Positions 53,444 to 61,761 of a stretch of DNA of 64,000 nt are shown here, piece by piece. Positions within the stretch are counted from its first letter, which is position 1. Every line of letters begins with the position of its first letter. Position numbers and translations under genes: made by a program. The notes under the pieces are model-generated. The model had not been told where the DNA came from. It saw only the letters and a program-made list of their open reading frames with translations, and made no database searches. Location of the stretch: assembly GCF_000518685.1 (NCBI RefSeq), contig NZ_KI912471.1, positions 1 through 64,000 on the forward strand, written 5' to 3'. Source of the stretch: Eubacterium xylanophilum ATCC 35991 (GTDB taxonomy: Bacteria > Bacillota > Clostridia > Lachnospirales > Lachnospiraceae).

Positions 53444-54571
53444 ATGAATAATAATAAACTCGGATTATATGTCCATATACCATTTTGCGTAAAAAAGTGC
53501 GCTTATTGTGACTTTTTATCGTTTTCTACAACTGACGAACAGATGCGTAGATACGTTGATTCCTTGAACTGTCAGATTAAAAATGAGAGTCACAAGTATG
53601 GGAATAGGACAGTTGATACAGTATTTTTTGGCGGTGGGACACCTACGAGATTACCTGTCGTGATGCTCATTGAGATCATGGATAATATATTCTCAGGCTA
53701 TAACGTGAGCGATGATGCGGAGATAACTCTTGAGTGCAATCCGGGAACTGTAAATAGAGATGGATTGAAAGCTCTAAGGCAAGCCGGCTTTAATAGAATT
53801 AGTATGGGAATACAGTCCTTTATTGACTCAGAACTTGTCAGCTTGGGGAGAATTCACGATGCCAATCGGGGGGGAGCTTGCTTTAATGATGCAAGAAAAG
53901 CTGGATTTGAGAATATAAATATTGATTTGATGTCGGGAATCCCGGGGCAAACTATGTCCACCTTTGAAAAGACACTCAAAAAGGCTTGTAATCTTGGTCC
54001 GGAACATATCTCAGCATATAGCCTTATCATAGAAGAGGGAACTGAGTTTTATAATCTATATAAGGATGAACCGCCTGTTGACGAGGACACTGACCGAGAG
54101 ATTTATGCCTTTACCAAGCAATTTCTCGGGGATTATGGATATGAAAGATATGAAATATCCAACTACTCTAAACCCGGTTTCAGGTCAAGGCACAATCTAA
54201 AGTACTGGAATCTAGATGATTATCTGGGGCTTGGCCTCGGTGCCAGTTCTCTGATAGGTCGAGATAGATTGAAGGTGACAGATAATATGCAGGAGTACCT
54301 TGAGGCATTAGATTTTAGTTCAATTACCCGTCTAGAGGAGCATTTGTCAAAGAAAGATATGATGTCAGAGTATATGTTCCTTGGTCTTCGAAAGTGTGAT
54401 GGTATATCCAGAAGTGATTTTCTCAGGAGATTTGGGAATTATCCGGAGAAGGTATATTCAGGTGTTTTTGAAAAATATTCCGCGGAATATTTTTCTGTGA
54501 CAGGAGATAGGATATCATTAAATGACCGGGGACTTGATATATGCAATGTGATATTTGCAGAATTTCTGTGA
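53444..54571 (+). CDS. hemW: Heme chaperone HemW (radical SAM)
   Basis: A 375-residue protein opening LGLYVHIPFCVKKCAYCDFLSF with the CxxxCxxC radical SAM motif, then FFGGGTPTRLP, ISMGIQSF, NIDLMSGIPGQT and HISAYSLIIEEGTEFYNLY. Formerly annotated as an oxygen-independent coproporphyrinogen oxidase, it handles heme insertion. It follows lepA by 3 bp as in many Firmicutes. A 26-bp perfect palindrome lies inside its 3' end. Confidence 0.94.
   Translation: MNNNKLGLYVHIPFCVKKCAYCDFLSFSTTDEQMRRYVDSLNCQIKNESHKYGNRTVDTVFFGGGTPTRLPVVMLIEIMDNIFSGYNVSDDAEITLECNPGTVNRDGLKALRQAGFNRISMGIQSFIDSELVSLGRIHDANRGGACFNDARKAGFENINIDLMSGIPGQTMSTFEKTLKKACNLGPEHISAYSLIIEEGTEFYNLYKDEPPVDEDTDREIYAFTKQFLGDYGYERYEISNYSKPGFRSRHNLKYWNLDDYLGLGLGASSLIGRDRLKVTDNMQEYLEALDFSSITRLEEHLSKKDMMSEYMFLGLRKCDGISRSDFLRRFGNYPEKVYSGVFEKYSAEYFSVTGDRISLNDRGLDICNVIFAEFL
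54470..54495. repeat. Perfect 26-bp palindrome inside hemW
   Basis: GAAAAATATTCCG directly followed by its complement CGGAATATTTTTC, coding for F-E-K-Y-S-A-E-Y-F-S. Its two halves are the recurring AAAATATTCCG motif. Confidence 0.85.
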
Positions 54572-54606
54572 GTTGGAAAAAAAATCAGAAAATTTGAAAT
54601 ATATAG

Positions 54607-54635
54607 TAGACAATTGTCGAAAAAGATTGTAAAAT
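54607..54635 (+). promoter_or_regulatory. pnp promoter
   Basis: TAGACA, 17 bp, TAAAAT. A small ATGCAT...ATGCAT inverted repeat follows at about 54647-54664 in the leader. Confidence 0.5.
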
Positions 54636-54698
54636 AATAATGTATAGGCATGCATATTTAATGCATAATTTGAGAATAAGTAAAAGGATGTGAAGATA

Positions 54699-55619
54699 TT
54701 GAGTTCAGTTTTTGAAAAGGTTGAAAGTTGTTATAATCAGATAGCAGATAAGGTAAGTTTTAAGCCGAAAGTAGCTCTTGTTTTGGGAAGTGGTCTTGGT
54801 TCATTGGCAGAGACAATTGACGTAGTTGATACTGTCAATTACGGAGACATCGATGGATTCCCAGTTTCAACTGTAGACGGACATACCGGAAGATTTGTTT
54901 TCGGAAACATCAATAAGGTTCCAGTTGTTATTATGCAGGGAAGAGTTCATTACTATGAGGGATATGATATTGATGATGTAGTTCTTCCAATTCGAGTTAT
55001 GAAGAAGTTAGGTGCAGAGATATTGTTCCTCACTAATTCAGCCGGTGGTGTTAATACTATGTATCGTCCGGGAGATTTTATGATGATTGCCGATCACATC
55101 GGAAGTTTCATGCCATCTCCACTTAGAGGCGAGAATAACGATGAATGGGGCAAGAGATTCCCTAGTCTAGATAATATTTATGATACACATCTTTGTGATT
55201 GCATTCGTAATGCAGCCAGAGCTTGCAATGTGCCACTTCGTGAGGGCGTATATGTTCAGATGAAGGGACCAATGTATGAGACTGCAGCGGAAGTTAAGAT
55301 GTGTCAGGTTCTCGGTGGTGACGCTGTTGGTATGAGTACTGCAGTTGAAGCTATCGCCGGAAGACATATGGGAATGAAAGTTTGCGGATTGTCATGCATT
55401 ACTAATATGGCATGTGGAATCAGCAAGACTCCTCTTAATCATATGGAGGTTACTGAAGTAGGAGAGAAGATGTCACCTACATTTAAGAATATTGTGGTTA
55501 AGGCTGTAGAGAATATGGCAGTTGAGGAGACTCCTATTGCATCTGATGAGACAGATATTCCATTGTTCAACTTTGCACCAGTGGAAGATGTCAGCGGAGC
55601 AATTATTGATGATATGTAA
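54699..55619 (+). CDS. Purine-nucleoside phosphorylase, trimeric type
   Basis: About 306 residues. It splits purine nucleosides with phosphate: ALVLGSGLGSLAETID, TVDGHTGRFVFGN, VIMQGRVHYYEGYDIDDVVLPIRVMK, FLTNSAGGVNTMYRPGDFMMIADHIG, GPMYETAAEVKMCQVLGGDAVGMSTAVEAIAGRHMGMKVCGLSCITNMA. A 25-residue acidic tail extends beyond the core. Starts could be TTG 54699 (12 nt after AAAGGA) or GTG 54690 (too close). Followed by the mini-palindromes and element B. Confidence 0.92.
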   Translation: MSSVFEKVESCYNQIADKVSFKPKVALVLGSGLGSLAETIDVVDTVNYGDIDGFPVSTVDGHTGRFVFGNINKVPVVIMQGRVHYYEGYDIDDVVLPIRVMKKLGAEILFLTNSAGGVNTMYRPGDFMMIADHIGSFMPSPLRGENNDEWGKRFPSLDNIYDTHLCDCIRNAARACNVPLREGVYVQMKGPMYETAAEVKMCQVLGGDAVGMSTAVEAIAGRHMGMKVCGLSCITNMACGISKTPLNHMEVTEVGEKMSPTFKNIVVKAVENMAVEETPIASDETDIPLFNFAPVEDVSGAIIDDM

Positions 55620-55631
55620 TTTTAATTAATG

Positions 55632-55726
55632 AATTGTCTTACGAACGACGTGAGTAAGACCAGCAATATGCGATTCCGATAATTGTCTTACGAACGACGT
55701 GAGTAAGACCAGCAATATGCGATTCC
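55632..55726. repeat. Two tandem GTCTTAC mini-palindrome units
   Basis: Two near-identical 46-nt units (AATTGTCTTAC...GTAAGACCAGCAATATGCGATTCC), 49 bp apart. Each has a GTCTTAC/GTAAGAC stem with GA/GA opposing pairs inside. They lie between pnp and element B. Confidence 0.85.
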
Positions 55727-55730
55727 AAAA

Positions 55731-55780
55731 GGGGCTGTCGCATTAACGATTAAAAATCGTTAGTGTGCAGCTCCTTTTTT
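55731..55780. terminator. Left-end hairpin of element B
   Basis: GGGGCTG..GCA.TAACGATT pairs with AATCGTTA.TG.GCAGCTCC around AAA, followed by TTTTTT. It is an effective-looking terminator for pnp. The matching structure in element C is at 63942-63994. Confidence 0.75.
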
Positions 55781-55824
55781 ATGTCTACTAAATTAGGGAA
55801 ATTTTGTTAATATTCTTTGTTAAT

Positions 55825-56180
55825 TGAGAAGGCTTGAGGGGCATGCCTATTTGAAAAAAGAAGATTTGGCATGCCCCGAGATGGGGAGAGACTTGATTGA
55901 TAAGGCTTGAGGGGCATGCCTATTTGAAAAAAAAGGATTTGGCATGCCCCGAGAGGGGAAAAAACTTGATTGATAAGGCGTGAGGGGCATGCCTATTTGA
56001 AAAAGAAGGATTTGGCATGCCCCGAGATGGGGAGAGACTTGATTGATAAGGCTTGAGGGGCATGCCTATTTGAAAAAGAAGGATTTGGCATGCCCCGAGA
56101 GGGGAAAAGACTCGATTGATAAGGCATGAGGGGCATGCCTATTTGAAAAAGAAGGATTTGGCATGCCCCGAGAGGGGGAG
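55825..56180 (+). repeat. Tandem palindrome array, five units
   Basis: Five units start near 55825, 55898, 55972, 56045 and 56118. Arms GGGGCATGCC/GGCATGCCCC are invariant; loops (GAAAAAAGAAGATTT or GAAAAAGAAGGATTT) and linkers vary in two matched types. From unit 2 on, units open GATAAGGC; the first opens GAGAAGGC as in element A. Confidence 0.9.
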
Positions 56181-56267
56181 AGAGATTCACATCAAATCTA
56201 AAAATAAGCACACTAATAAAAGCCTTATCAAAAAGCAATTTTGAGGATTTTGTATTTTCAAAATTTA

Positions 56268-56307
56268 TGCTGGCAGCACCTTTTGTCAGATATCTTCTAA
56301 ATTGCAT
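56268..56307 (-). pseudogene. Minimal transposase remnant in element B
   Basis: On the minus strand it reads M-Q-F-R-R-Y-L-T-K-G-A-A, the same stretch as in A and C. The next bases differ, so the deletion endpoint is not the one in A. Confidence 0.7.
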
Positions 56308-56355
56308 ATCCTGCTAATGTCTTTGGGAGGAATGTCAGCACTAGATAAGTATAAT

Positions 56356-56404
56356 AATTGTCTTACAAGCAAAGCTTGTAAGACCAGCAATATGCGTTTC
56401 CAAT
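56356..56404 (+). repeat. Mini-palindrome inserted in element B
   Basis: A 49-bp unit, AATTGTCTTACAAGC...GCTTGTAAGACCAGCAATATGCGTTTCCAAT. At the same place element A has GTATAATAAAACAGG without interruption. A three-base AAT repeat flanks the insert, consistent with a short target duplication or an insertion next to AAT. Confidence 0.8.
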
Positions 56405-56484
56405 AAAACAGGAAGAGACCAACCAGAGAGAGACTTCAATGCGCATGCATTGCGTCTCGAGTCGGTTGGACTCTTCCTGTTTTT
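56405..56484. repeat. 80-bp terminal palindrome of element B
   Basis: Same as at 50541-50620 with a single G/A change in the left arm (GAGGCC to GAGACC). It is followed by TTTTT and the element end. Confidence 0.9.
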
Positions 56485-56525
56485 AGACTGTCTTAGTGCG
56501 ACATCTCCTTTTTTCGACAGAAAAC

Positions 56526-58466
56526 TTATAACCCATATTCTGCTTTGAATATTTCTATTTTTTCGGCACTTTCTTCCCATTCTTCCATGGCTGTTTCCAG
56601 CGAGTTTTCTAAGCTGCTTCGTTTCTCGCTGAGCTCGTTGAGCTTTGCGGAATTATATGCATTTTCCGGAAGAGCAAGTTCCTCGTCTATTTTTTCGATT
56701 TCAGCTTCGAGTTTTTCGATCTCTTTTTCCACCTTTTTATAGCTATTTTCAAGTTTTCTGAGTTTGGAATCTCTCTCTTTTTGCTCGGCCCAATCCAGTT
56801 TTGCGGCAGAAACCTTTTTTGTCTCATTTCCCCTTGTATCGCCTAGATAGCGGTTTTCAACCACATCTTTTTTGGCGAGATAATAAGAATAGTTTCCATC
56901 GTAATTTAATATGCGATTTTCAGTCAAGTCAAGGATTCGCGTAGCTACCTTGTCAACAAAATATCTGTCATGAGAGACGAAGAGTAGAGTTCCCTCGTAC
57001 TCTTTGAGAACATTTTCAAGGATTTCCTTGGAGTCGATGTCCAAGTGGTTAGTAGGCTCGTCGAGAAGAAGAAAGTTAGCACTTGACAACATTAGCTTGG
57101 CAAGTGACACGCGTCCCTTTTCTCCGCCTGAGAGTTGGTCAATCGTCTTGAAAACATCGTCCCCTGTAAACAAAAATGAAGCTAAAACATTTCTGATTTT
57201 CGAATTATCCAAATCCGGAAATGCATCATGTATCTCATCAAAAATGCTCTTGTGGTCACTCAGAGTATTGTGTTCCTGGTCGTAGTATCCAATCTCTACG
57301 TTGGCGCCAAACTTGGCATATCCCTCATCGGGGAGTATTTGTTGTGATAAAATCTTTAGAAGCGTAGTCTTACCTGTACCATTTTTGCCGATTATAGCAA
57401 CTTTTTCTCCGCGTCTGATATCAAAGTTGACTTGTGAAAATAGTCTGACATCGTCAAATGACTTAGAAAAATCTTCTACGTGCAGTACGTCATTTCCACT
57501 AATCTTAGCGGGAGTGAGTTTGAAGTTAATAGTATTTACAGAATCATCAATTCGCTCTACAACTTCCATTTTATCTAACATTTTCTCGCGACTTTCCGCC
57601 CGCTTTATGGATTTTTCGCGGTTAAACTGTCTGAGTTTTTCTATAACTTTTTTCTGATGCTCAACTTCTCTTTGATAGTTTTCATAGCTCTTTATCATGC
57701 TATGGAGAATCTCTTGGTGTTTTTTGGCATAATCGGTATAATTTCCCGTATATGTTCTACATTTTTTAGAGTCTATCTCAACAATCTTGCTAACGACTTT
57801 GTCTAAGAAGAATCGATCATGACTAACAAGGAGAATTCCCCCCTTGTATCCAAGTAAATAGTTTTCGAGCCACTGGATAGAATCCAAATCCAGGTGGTTA
57901 GTTGGCTCGTCTAAGATTAGAAGATCCGGTTGGAGAAGCAAGAGTTTTCCCAGGGCAACTCGAGTTTTTTGCCCTCCTGATAGGGCGGAGATCGGTGTGG
58001 TATTTGATTCCTTATCAAACCCAAGACCATTTATGACGCCCTGAACATGACTTCGATATGCATATCCGTCCAGTTTTTCAAACTCCTCTTGGACATTGTG
58101 ATATCGCTCGATGAGCTTTTCGAGATCAGAGCCCTCTGTGGTATTCATCTGTTCCTCTAAATCTCGCAGAACATTTTCCATATCAAGAATATCTTTTCGA
58201 ACGCATATGAGTTCATCGTAGATTGTCTTGTCAGATTCTATGTTTGGCTCCTGCGGGAGATAGCCGAGGGTTGCAGTTTTTTGCAATACAGCTTCCCCGG
58301 AATCTGCCAGATACTCTCCGGTGATAATCTTGATTAACGTTGTCTTACCGGTTCCGTTGGCGCCTACAAGGGCCACCCGTTCGCTGTCGTCAAGAGTGAA
58401 GGAGAGGTTTTGGAACAGAATATTTTCTCCGAATTGCTTGCATATATTTGAACAAGATAGTAACAT
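56526..58466 (-). CDS. ABC-F family ATPase
   Basis: A 646-residue soluble protein with two ABC domains and no membrane segments. Domain 1: GANGTGKTTLIKI (~34), LSGGQKTRVALGKLLLLQPDLLILDEPTNHLDLDS. A charged linker (about 240-310) separates domain 2: GKNGTGKTTLLKI, LSGGEKGRVSLAKLMLSSANFLLLDEPTNHLDIDS. A coiled-coil C-terminus ends the chain (ENSYKKVEKEIEKLEAEIEKID). This is the housekeeping type that acts on the ribosome (YdiF/Uup-like); resistance cannot be told from sequence. Confidence 0.9.
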   Translation of the reverse strand: MLLSCSNICKQFGENILFQNLSFTLDDSERVALVGANGTGKTTLIKIITGEYLADSGEAVLQKTATLGYLPQEPNIESDKTIYDELICVRKDILDMENVLRDLEEQMNTTEGSDLEKLIERYHNVQEEFEKLDGYAYRSHVQGVINGLGFDKESNTTPISALSGGQKTRVALGKLLLLQPDLLILDEPTNHLDLDSIQWLENYLLGYKGGILLVSHDRFFLDKVVSKIVEIDSKKCRTYTGNYTDYAKKHQEILHSMIKSYENYQREVEHQKKVIEKLRQFNREKSIKRAESREKMLDKMEVVERIDDSVNTINFKLTPAKISGNDVLHVEDFSKSFDDVRLFSQVNFDIRRGEKVAIIGKNGTGKTTLLKILSQQILPDEGYAKFGANVEIGYYDQEHNTLSDHKSIFDEIHDAFPDLDNSKIRNVLASFLFTGDDVFKTIDQLSGGEKGRVSLAKLMLSSANFLLLDEPTNHLDIDSKEILENVLKEYEGTLLFVSHDRYFVDKVATRILDLTENRILNYDGNYSYYLAKKDVVENRYLGDTRGNETKKVSAAKLDWAEQKERDSKLRKLENSYKKVEKEIEKLEAEIEKIDEELALPENAYNSAKLNELSEKRSSLENSLETAMEEWEESAEKIEIFKAEYGL

Positions 58467-58599
58467 TGCTTTACCTACTTTCTTAAATTATCAATAACAC
58501 ATTTTCTATTGTAACATAAAAAATCTTTGTTTCACACCTTTTTTTATGAAGAAAAATGTAGTATAATATATAAAGATTACAGTGATACGGAGGAGTTAC

Positions 58600-59229
58600 A
58601 TGGAAAATAAGAAGATTTCCATGGCAGTTGTCAGAAGATTGCCCAGATATTATAGATATTTAAGTGAGATACTAGATGGTGGAACTGAGCGAATATCTTC
58701 TCAGGAGCTTAGTAAGAGGATGAATGTCACTGCTTCTCAGATAAGACAGGATTTTAACAATTTTGGCGGATTTGGACAGCAGGGGTATGGATATAATGTT
58801 AGATATCTCAGAGATGAGATAGGAAAGATCCTTGGTCTCGACATAATGCATAATGTTATTATTGTGGGAGCAGGTAACCTTGGCCAAGCTTTAGCTAATT
58901 ATGGCGGCTTCAATAAAAGAGGTTTTCATATTGCGGGAATATTTGACGTAGACCAGCGCATCATCGGAAATGATATCAACAATCTCAGAGTTAGAAGCAT
59001 ATCTGAGATAGAAGATTTTTTGCAAAAAGAGCATATAGATATAGCTGCTTTAACGCTTCCCAGGGAGAATGCATCCCTTATGGCAAAGAAACTTGCAGAT
59101 TTGGGGATTGGAGCTTTCTGGAACTTTGCTCCTACGGATTTAAAGCTTCCGAACAATGTTGTAGTTGAAAATGTTCACCTAGCCGAGAGTTTGATGAGAC
59201 TTTCATATAGACTTTCGGAGCAGAATTAG
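58600..59229 (+). CDS. rex: Redox-sensing repressor Rex
   Basis: 209 residues from MENKKISMAVVRRLPRYYRYL; GGAGGAG is 6 nt upstream. The winged helix has SQELSKRMNVTASQIRQDFNNFGGFGQQGYGYNV, the Rossmann domain IIVGAGNLGQALANYGGF, and the C-terminal swap helix closes the chain. Rex senses NADH/NAD and represses fermentation genes. TATAAT lies at 58562; the -35 is poor. I see no Rex operator upstream. Confidence 0.95.
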   Translation: MENKKISMAVVRRLPRYYRYLSEILDGGTERISSQELSKRMNVTASQIRQDFNNFGGFGQQGYGYNVRYLRDEIGKILGLDIMHNVIIVGAGNLGQALANYGGFNKRGFHIAGIFDVDQRIIGNDINNLRVRSISEIEDFLQKEHIDIAALTLPRENASLMAKKLADLGIGAFWNFAPTDLKLPNNVVVENVHLAESLMRLSYRLSEQN

Positions 59230-59243
59230 ATTTTAGGATTGAT

Positions 59244-59849
59244 ATGAGAAAAAGCAAAGCAATTGGTGGAAAAACAAATAGCAAAGAGTATAAGATGATA
59301 CTTGAGAGAATTAATGGGAAGCAACTCCCTATACTGGTTCTCGACGAGAGATGGCACAAGTTATTTCAAGATGATAAGCCCAGAGAAGTATCGGATATTG
59401 AAGATGAGTTAAACGAACTTCTCAAAGAACAGGGGCGACTTGTGAATTCGATAAAATCACTCAAGGCGGGAAAGAAAAAGCTTATGGGTGCTATAGTTGC
59501 AGGTATGAATGAGAGCAATTCTGACAAGAAGAAGAACAAACAACAGAAACTTCTTCTTGAAACTACCGAGAGAATTCAAAAGGAATCGGATCTTCTCATG
59601 GATTTGCCATATAAGATTCGAGAAACCAATGAAAAGCTCTTGGTTGTGGGACTTAAGTATTGCTATGATAATCTCCAGATTAAGTCTGAAGAATTAGAGA
59701 ATCTCACGGCAGAGATAGAAGTAAGACGTGAGGAGCTCAAGGCAAAGGTGCTGCGCAAGACAGATTTGGAGGAGTGGCTTGACGTGATGTATTCTGAGAT
59801 GCATACATTGGTAGGTCACGAGGTTATGGATTTATTTGACAAGACTTGA
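59244..59849 (+). CDS. Coiled-coil hypothetical protein
   Basis: A 201-residue, charged protein with long helices: VSDIEDELNELLKEQGRLVNSIKSLKAGKKKLMGAIVAGMNES (40-90) and LENLTAEIEVRREELKAKVLRKTDLEEWLDVMYSEM (150-188). No signal or membrane segment. It is 14 bp after rex and may be cotranscribed. I do not know a function for this family. Confidence 0.65.
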   Translation: MRKSKAIGGKTNSKEYKMILERINGKQLPILVLDERWHKLFQDDKPREVSDIEDELNELLKEQGRLVNSIKSLKAGKKKLMGAIVAGMNESNSDKKKNKQQKLLLETTERIQKESDLLMDLPYKIRETNEKLLVVGLKYCYDNLQIKSEELENLTAEIEVRREELKAKVLRKTDLEEWLDVMYSEMHTLVGHEVMDLFDKT

Positions 59850-59909
59850 TGGCTTGTCTTAATAAATAGATTAGAGTTACACTCAGATCATTTTAAGGAG
59901 GATAAATTT

Positions 59910-60275
59910 ATGGTAATAGGTATTGGTGTTGACGTAGTAGAGACAGATAGAGTAAGAAGATCATGTCGTCATCGTCACTTTGTTGAAGGAATTTTCACAT
60001 CTAAGGAGCAGAAGCAGTTTGACAGCACACTTACGAGAGCTGCATCAGACTTTGCTGCAAAAGAGGCAACTGCAAAGGCGCTTGGAACAGGATTTTCTGA
60101 GGGCGTTGAAGCAATTCAAATCGAAGTACTTAGATCTTCAAACGGCGCGCCATATATCGAGCTCAGTGGAGAAGCTAAGGATAGAGCTGAAGCACTTGGA
60201 ATCACACAAGTAAATGTTAGTATAAGTAATACAGAGAGCATTACAACAGCATTTGTTGTATGTACTAATGATTAA
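59910..60275 (+). CDS. acpS: Holo-[acyl-carrier-protein] synthase
   Basis: A 121-residue AcpS that attaches 4'-phosphopantetheine to ACP. IGIGVDVVETDRVRR with the metal-binding Asp, FTSKEQKQF, and DFAAKEATAKALGTGFSEG with the catalytic Glu. AAGGAGG upstream. It overlaps nnrD by 8 bp. Confidence 0.95.
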   Translation: MVIGIGVDVVETDRVRRSCRHRHFVEGIFTSKEQKQFDSTLTRAASDFAAKEATAKALGTGFSEGVEAIQIEVLRSSNGAPYIELSGEAKDRAEALGITQVNVSISNTESITTAFVVCTND

Positions 60276-61743
60276 GTTACTTGACAAAGAACAGGCCAGG
60301 AGACTTGACCAATATGCGATAAATGTAGTTGGTGTCCCTGGTCTTGTTTTGATGGAAAAAGCTGCAATGACTCTTGTGAAAGTCATTATGAATACATGCT
60401 CTCCCGGAGATTCGGGATTAATCATCTGTGGGACGGGCAATAATGGTGGAGATGGAATTGCTGTGGCGCGTCTTCTAAAGGAAAATGGCTACGATGTAGC
60501 CCTTTTGTTTGTTGGAAACATGGACAAGATGAGTGAAGATGCCAAGCATCAGATGAAGCTTGCCGCCGCTTGTAAAGTCCAAGCAGTACAAGATCAAGAG
60601 ATAGAAGGAAGTCGCTTTGATTATATAGTAGACGGGATCTTCGGCGTTGGTTTGTCGAGACCAATCGAAGGAAAATATTCCGATATTATTGATAGAATTA
60701 ATAATTCCGGAAAAAGAGTATATGCAATCGATGTCCCATCGGGGATTGATGCAACAACAGGTGAGATACTTGGAACAGCTGTAAAGGCTAACTATACAGT
60801 GACATTTGGAGCCAACAAGCTTGGCCTTGTCATTGGAAAGGGAAGAGAATATGCCGGCCAGGTTACAATTGCTGATATTGGCTATCCGGAAGTTTGTTAT
60901 GAGGCAGTTTCATCAAATACATATTGTTATGATGAGACGTTGTTGCCGTCGCTTTTGCCTGTACGTCCCTGTGATGGCAATAAGGGAACTTTCGGTCATG
61001 TGGCTGTTGTCGCAGGCTCAGATAAGATGTGTGGAGCAGCGATTCTTGCTGCTAAAGCGGCTTATCGCATGGGAGCGGGATTGGTAAAAGTCTACTCATC
61101 TGCCATTAATAGAGATATTATATTGTCGACGGTACCGGAAGCAATCTTTCAGCCTATAGACAGCGATACAAGTCTTATTATAGATGATATTAGACAATTT
61201 GCCGACGCATGTGTTGTTGGACCGGGACTTGGTATATCGGACAAATCCAAGAGTTTAGTTGAGGATATTCTAGAGAATATCAATGGAATTCCAGTCGTGA
61301 TTGATGCTGATGCTTTTCAAGTTGGAATAGAATGTTTAAAGAGTTCAGATGCAGATATAATTGTGACTCCACATCCCGGAGAATTTTCAAGATTAATCGG
61401 TATCGATGTACCGACAATCAAGAGGAATCTGCCTAGTTATACGATAGAAAATGCCAGAGAAATAGGATGTATTTTTGTCGCCAAGGATTCAAGAACCATG
61501 GTATCCAATGGGGATGAATTATATGTCAACATATCAGGAAATTCAGGCATGGGCACCGGAGGAAGTGGAGATGTATTAACAGGAATTATAGCCGCACTTG
61601 CTGCAGCCGGTATGAATAGTTTTGATGCAGCTAAGCTGGGAGTTTATGTGCACGGCCTGGCGGCGGACTATTTTACAAGAGAATACAACGAATATTCCCT
61701 TATGGCCAGTGATATAATCGAGAGCCTAAAAAAAATATTGTAA
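60268..61743 (+). CDS. nnrD: NAD(P)H-hydrate epimerase / ADP-dependent dehydratase
   Basis: A 491-residue fusion that repairs hydrated NADH/NADPH. The NnrE epimerase (1-215): DKEQARRLDQYAINVVGVPGLVLMEKAA, CGTGNNGGDGIAVARLLKENGYDV, IDVPSGIDATTGE. The NnrD dehydratase (225-491): NKGTFGHVAVVAGSDKMCGAAILAAKAAYRMGAGLVKV, PGLGIS, VIDADAF, TPHPGEFSRL, SGNSGMGTGGSGDVLTGIIAAL. ATG 60268 overlaps acpS; a TTG at 60253 is possible. Confidence 0.93.
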   Translation: MIKLLDKEQARRLDQYAINVVGVPGLVLMEKAAMTLVKVIMNTCSPGDSGLIICGTGNNGGDGIAVARLLKENGYDVALLFVGNMDKMSEDAKHQMKLAAACKVQAVQDQEIEGSRFDYIVDGIFGVGLSRPIEGKYSDIIDRINNSGKRVYAIDVPSGIDATTGEILGTAVKANYTVTFGANKLGLVIGKGREYAGQVTIADIGYPEVCYEAVSSNTYCYDETLLPSLLPVRPCDGNKGTFGHVAVVAGSDKMCGAAILAAKAAYRMGAGLVKVYSSAINRDIILSTVPEAIFQPIDSDTSLIIDDIRQFADACVVGPGLGISDKSKSLVEDILENINGIPVVIDADAFQVGIECLKSSDADIIVTPHPGEFSRLIGIDVPTIKRNLPSYTIENAREIGCIFVAKDSRTMVSNGDELYVNISGNSGMGTGGSGDVLTGIIAALAAAGMNSFDAAKLGVYVHGLAADYFTREYNEYSLMASDIIESLKKIL

Positions 61744-61761
61744 TTATCGGGAGTGATACTT

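Larger units (their letters stand above)
55727..56514 (+). mobile_element. Non-autonomous IS-derived element B
   Basis: The most complete small copy. It runs from AAAAGGGGCTGTCGCATTAA to TTAGTGCGACATCTCCTTTTTT and contains a left-end hairpin, a five-unit array, a short transposase remnant, a mini-palindrome insertion and the 80-bp palindrome. It sits between pnp and the converging ABC-F gene. The ends match the ends of A and C with few differences. Confidence 0.8.

Noticed and set aside
55993-56307. A 104-codon frame on the minus strand of element B
   Set aside because: It joins a 12-codon transposase scrap to array sequence; not a coherent protein.
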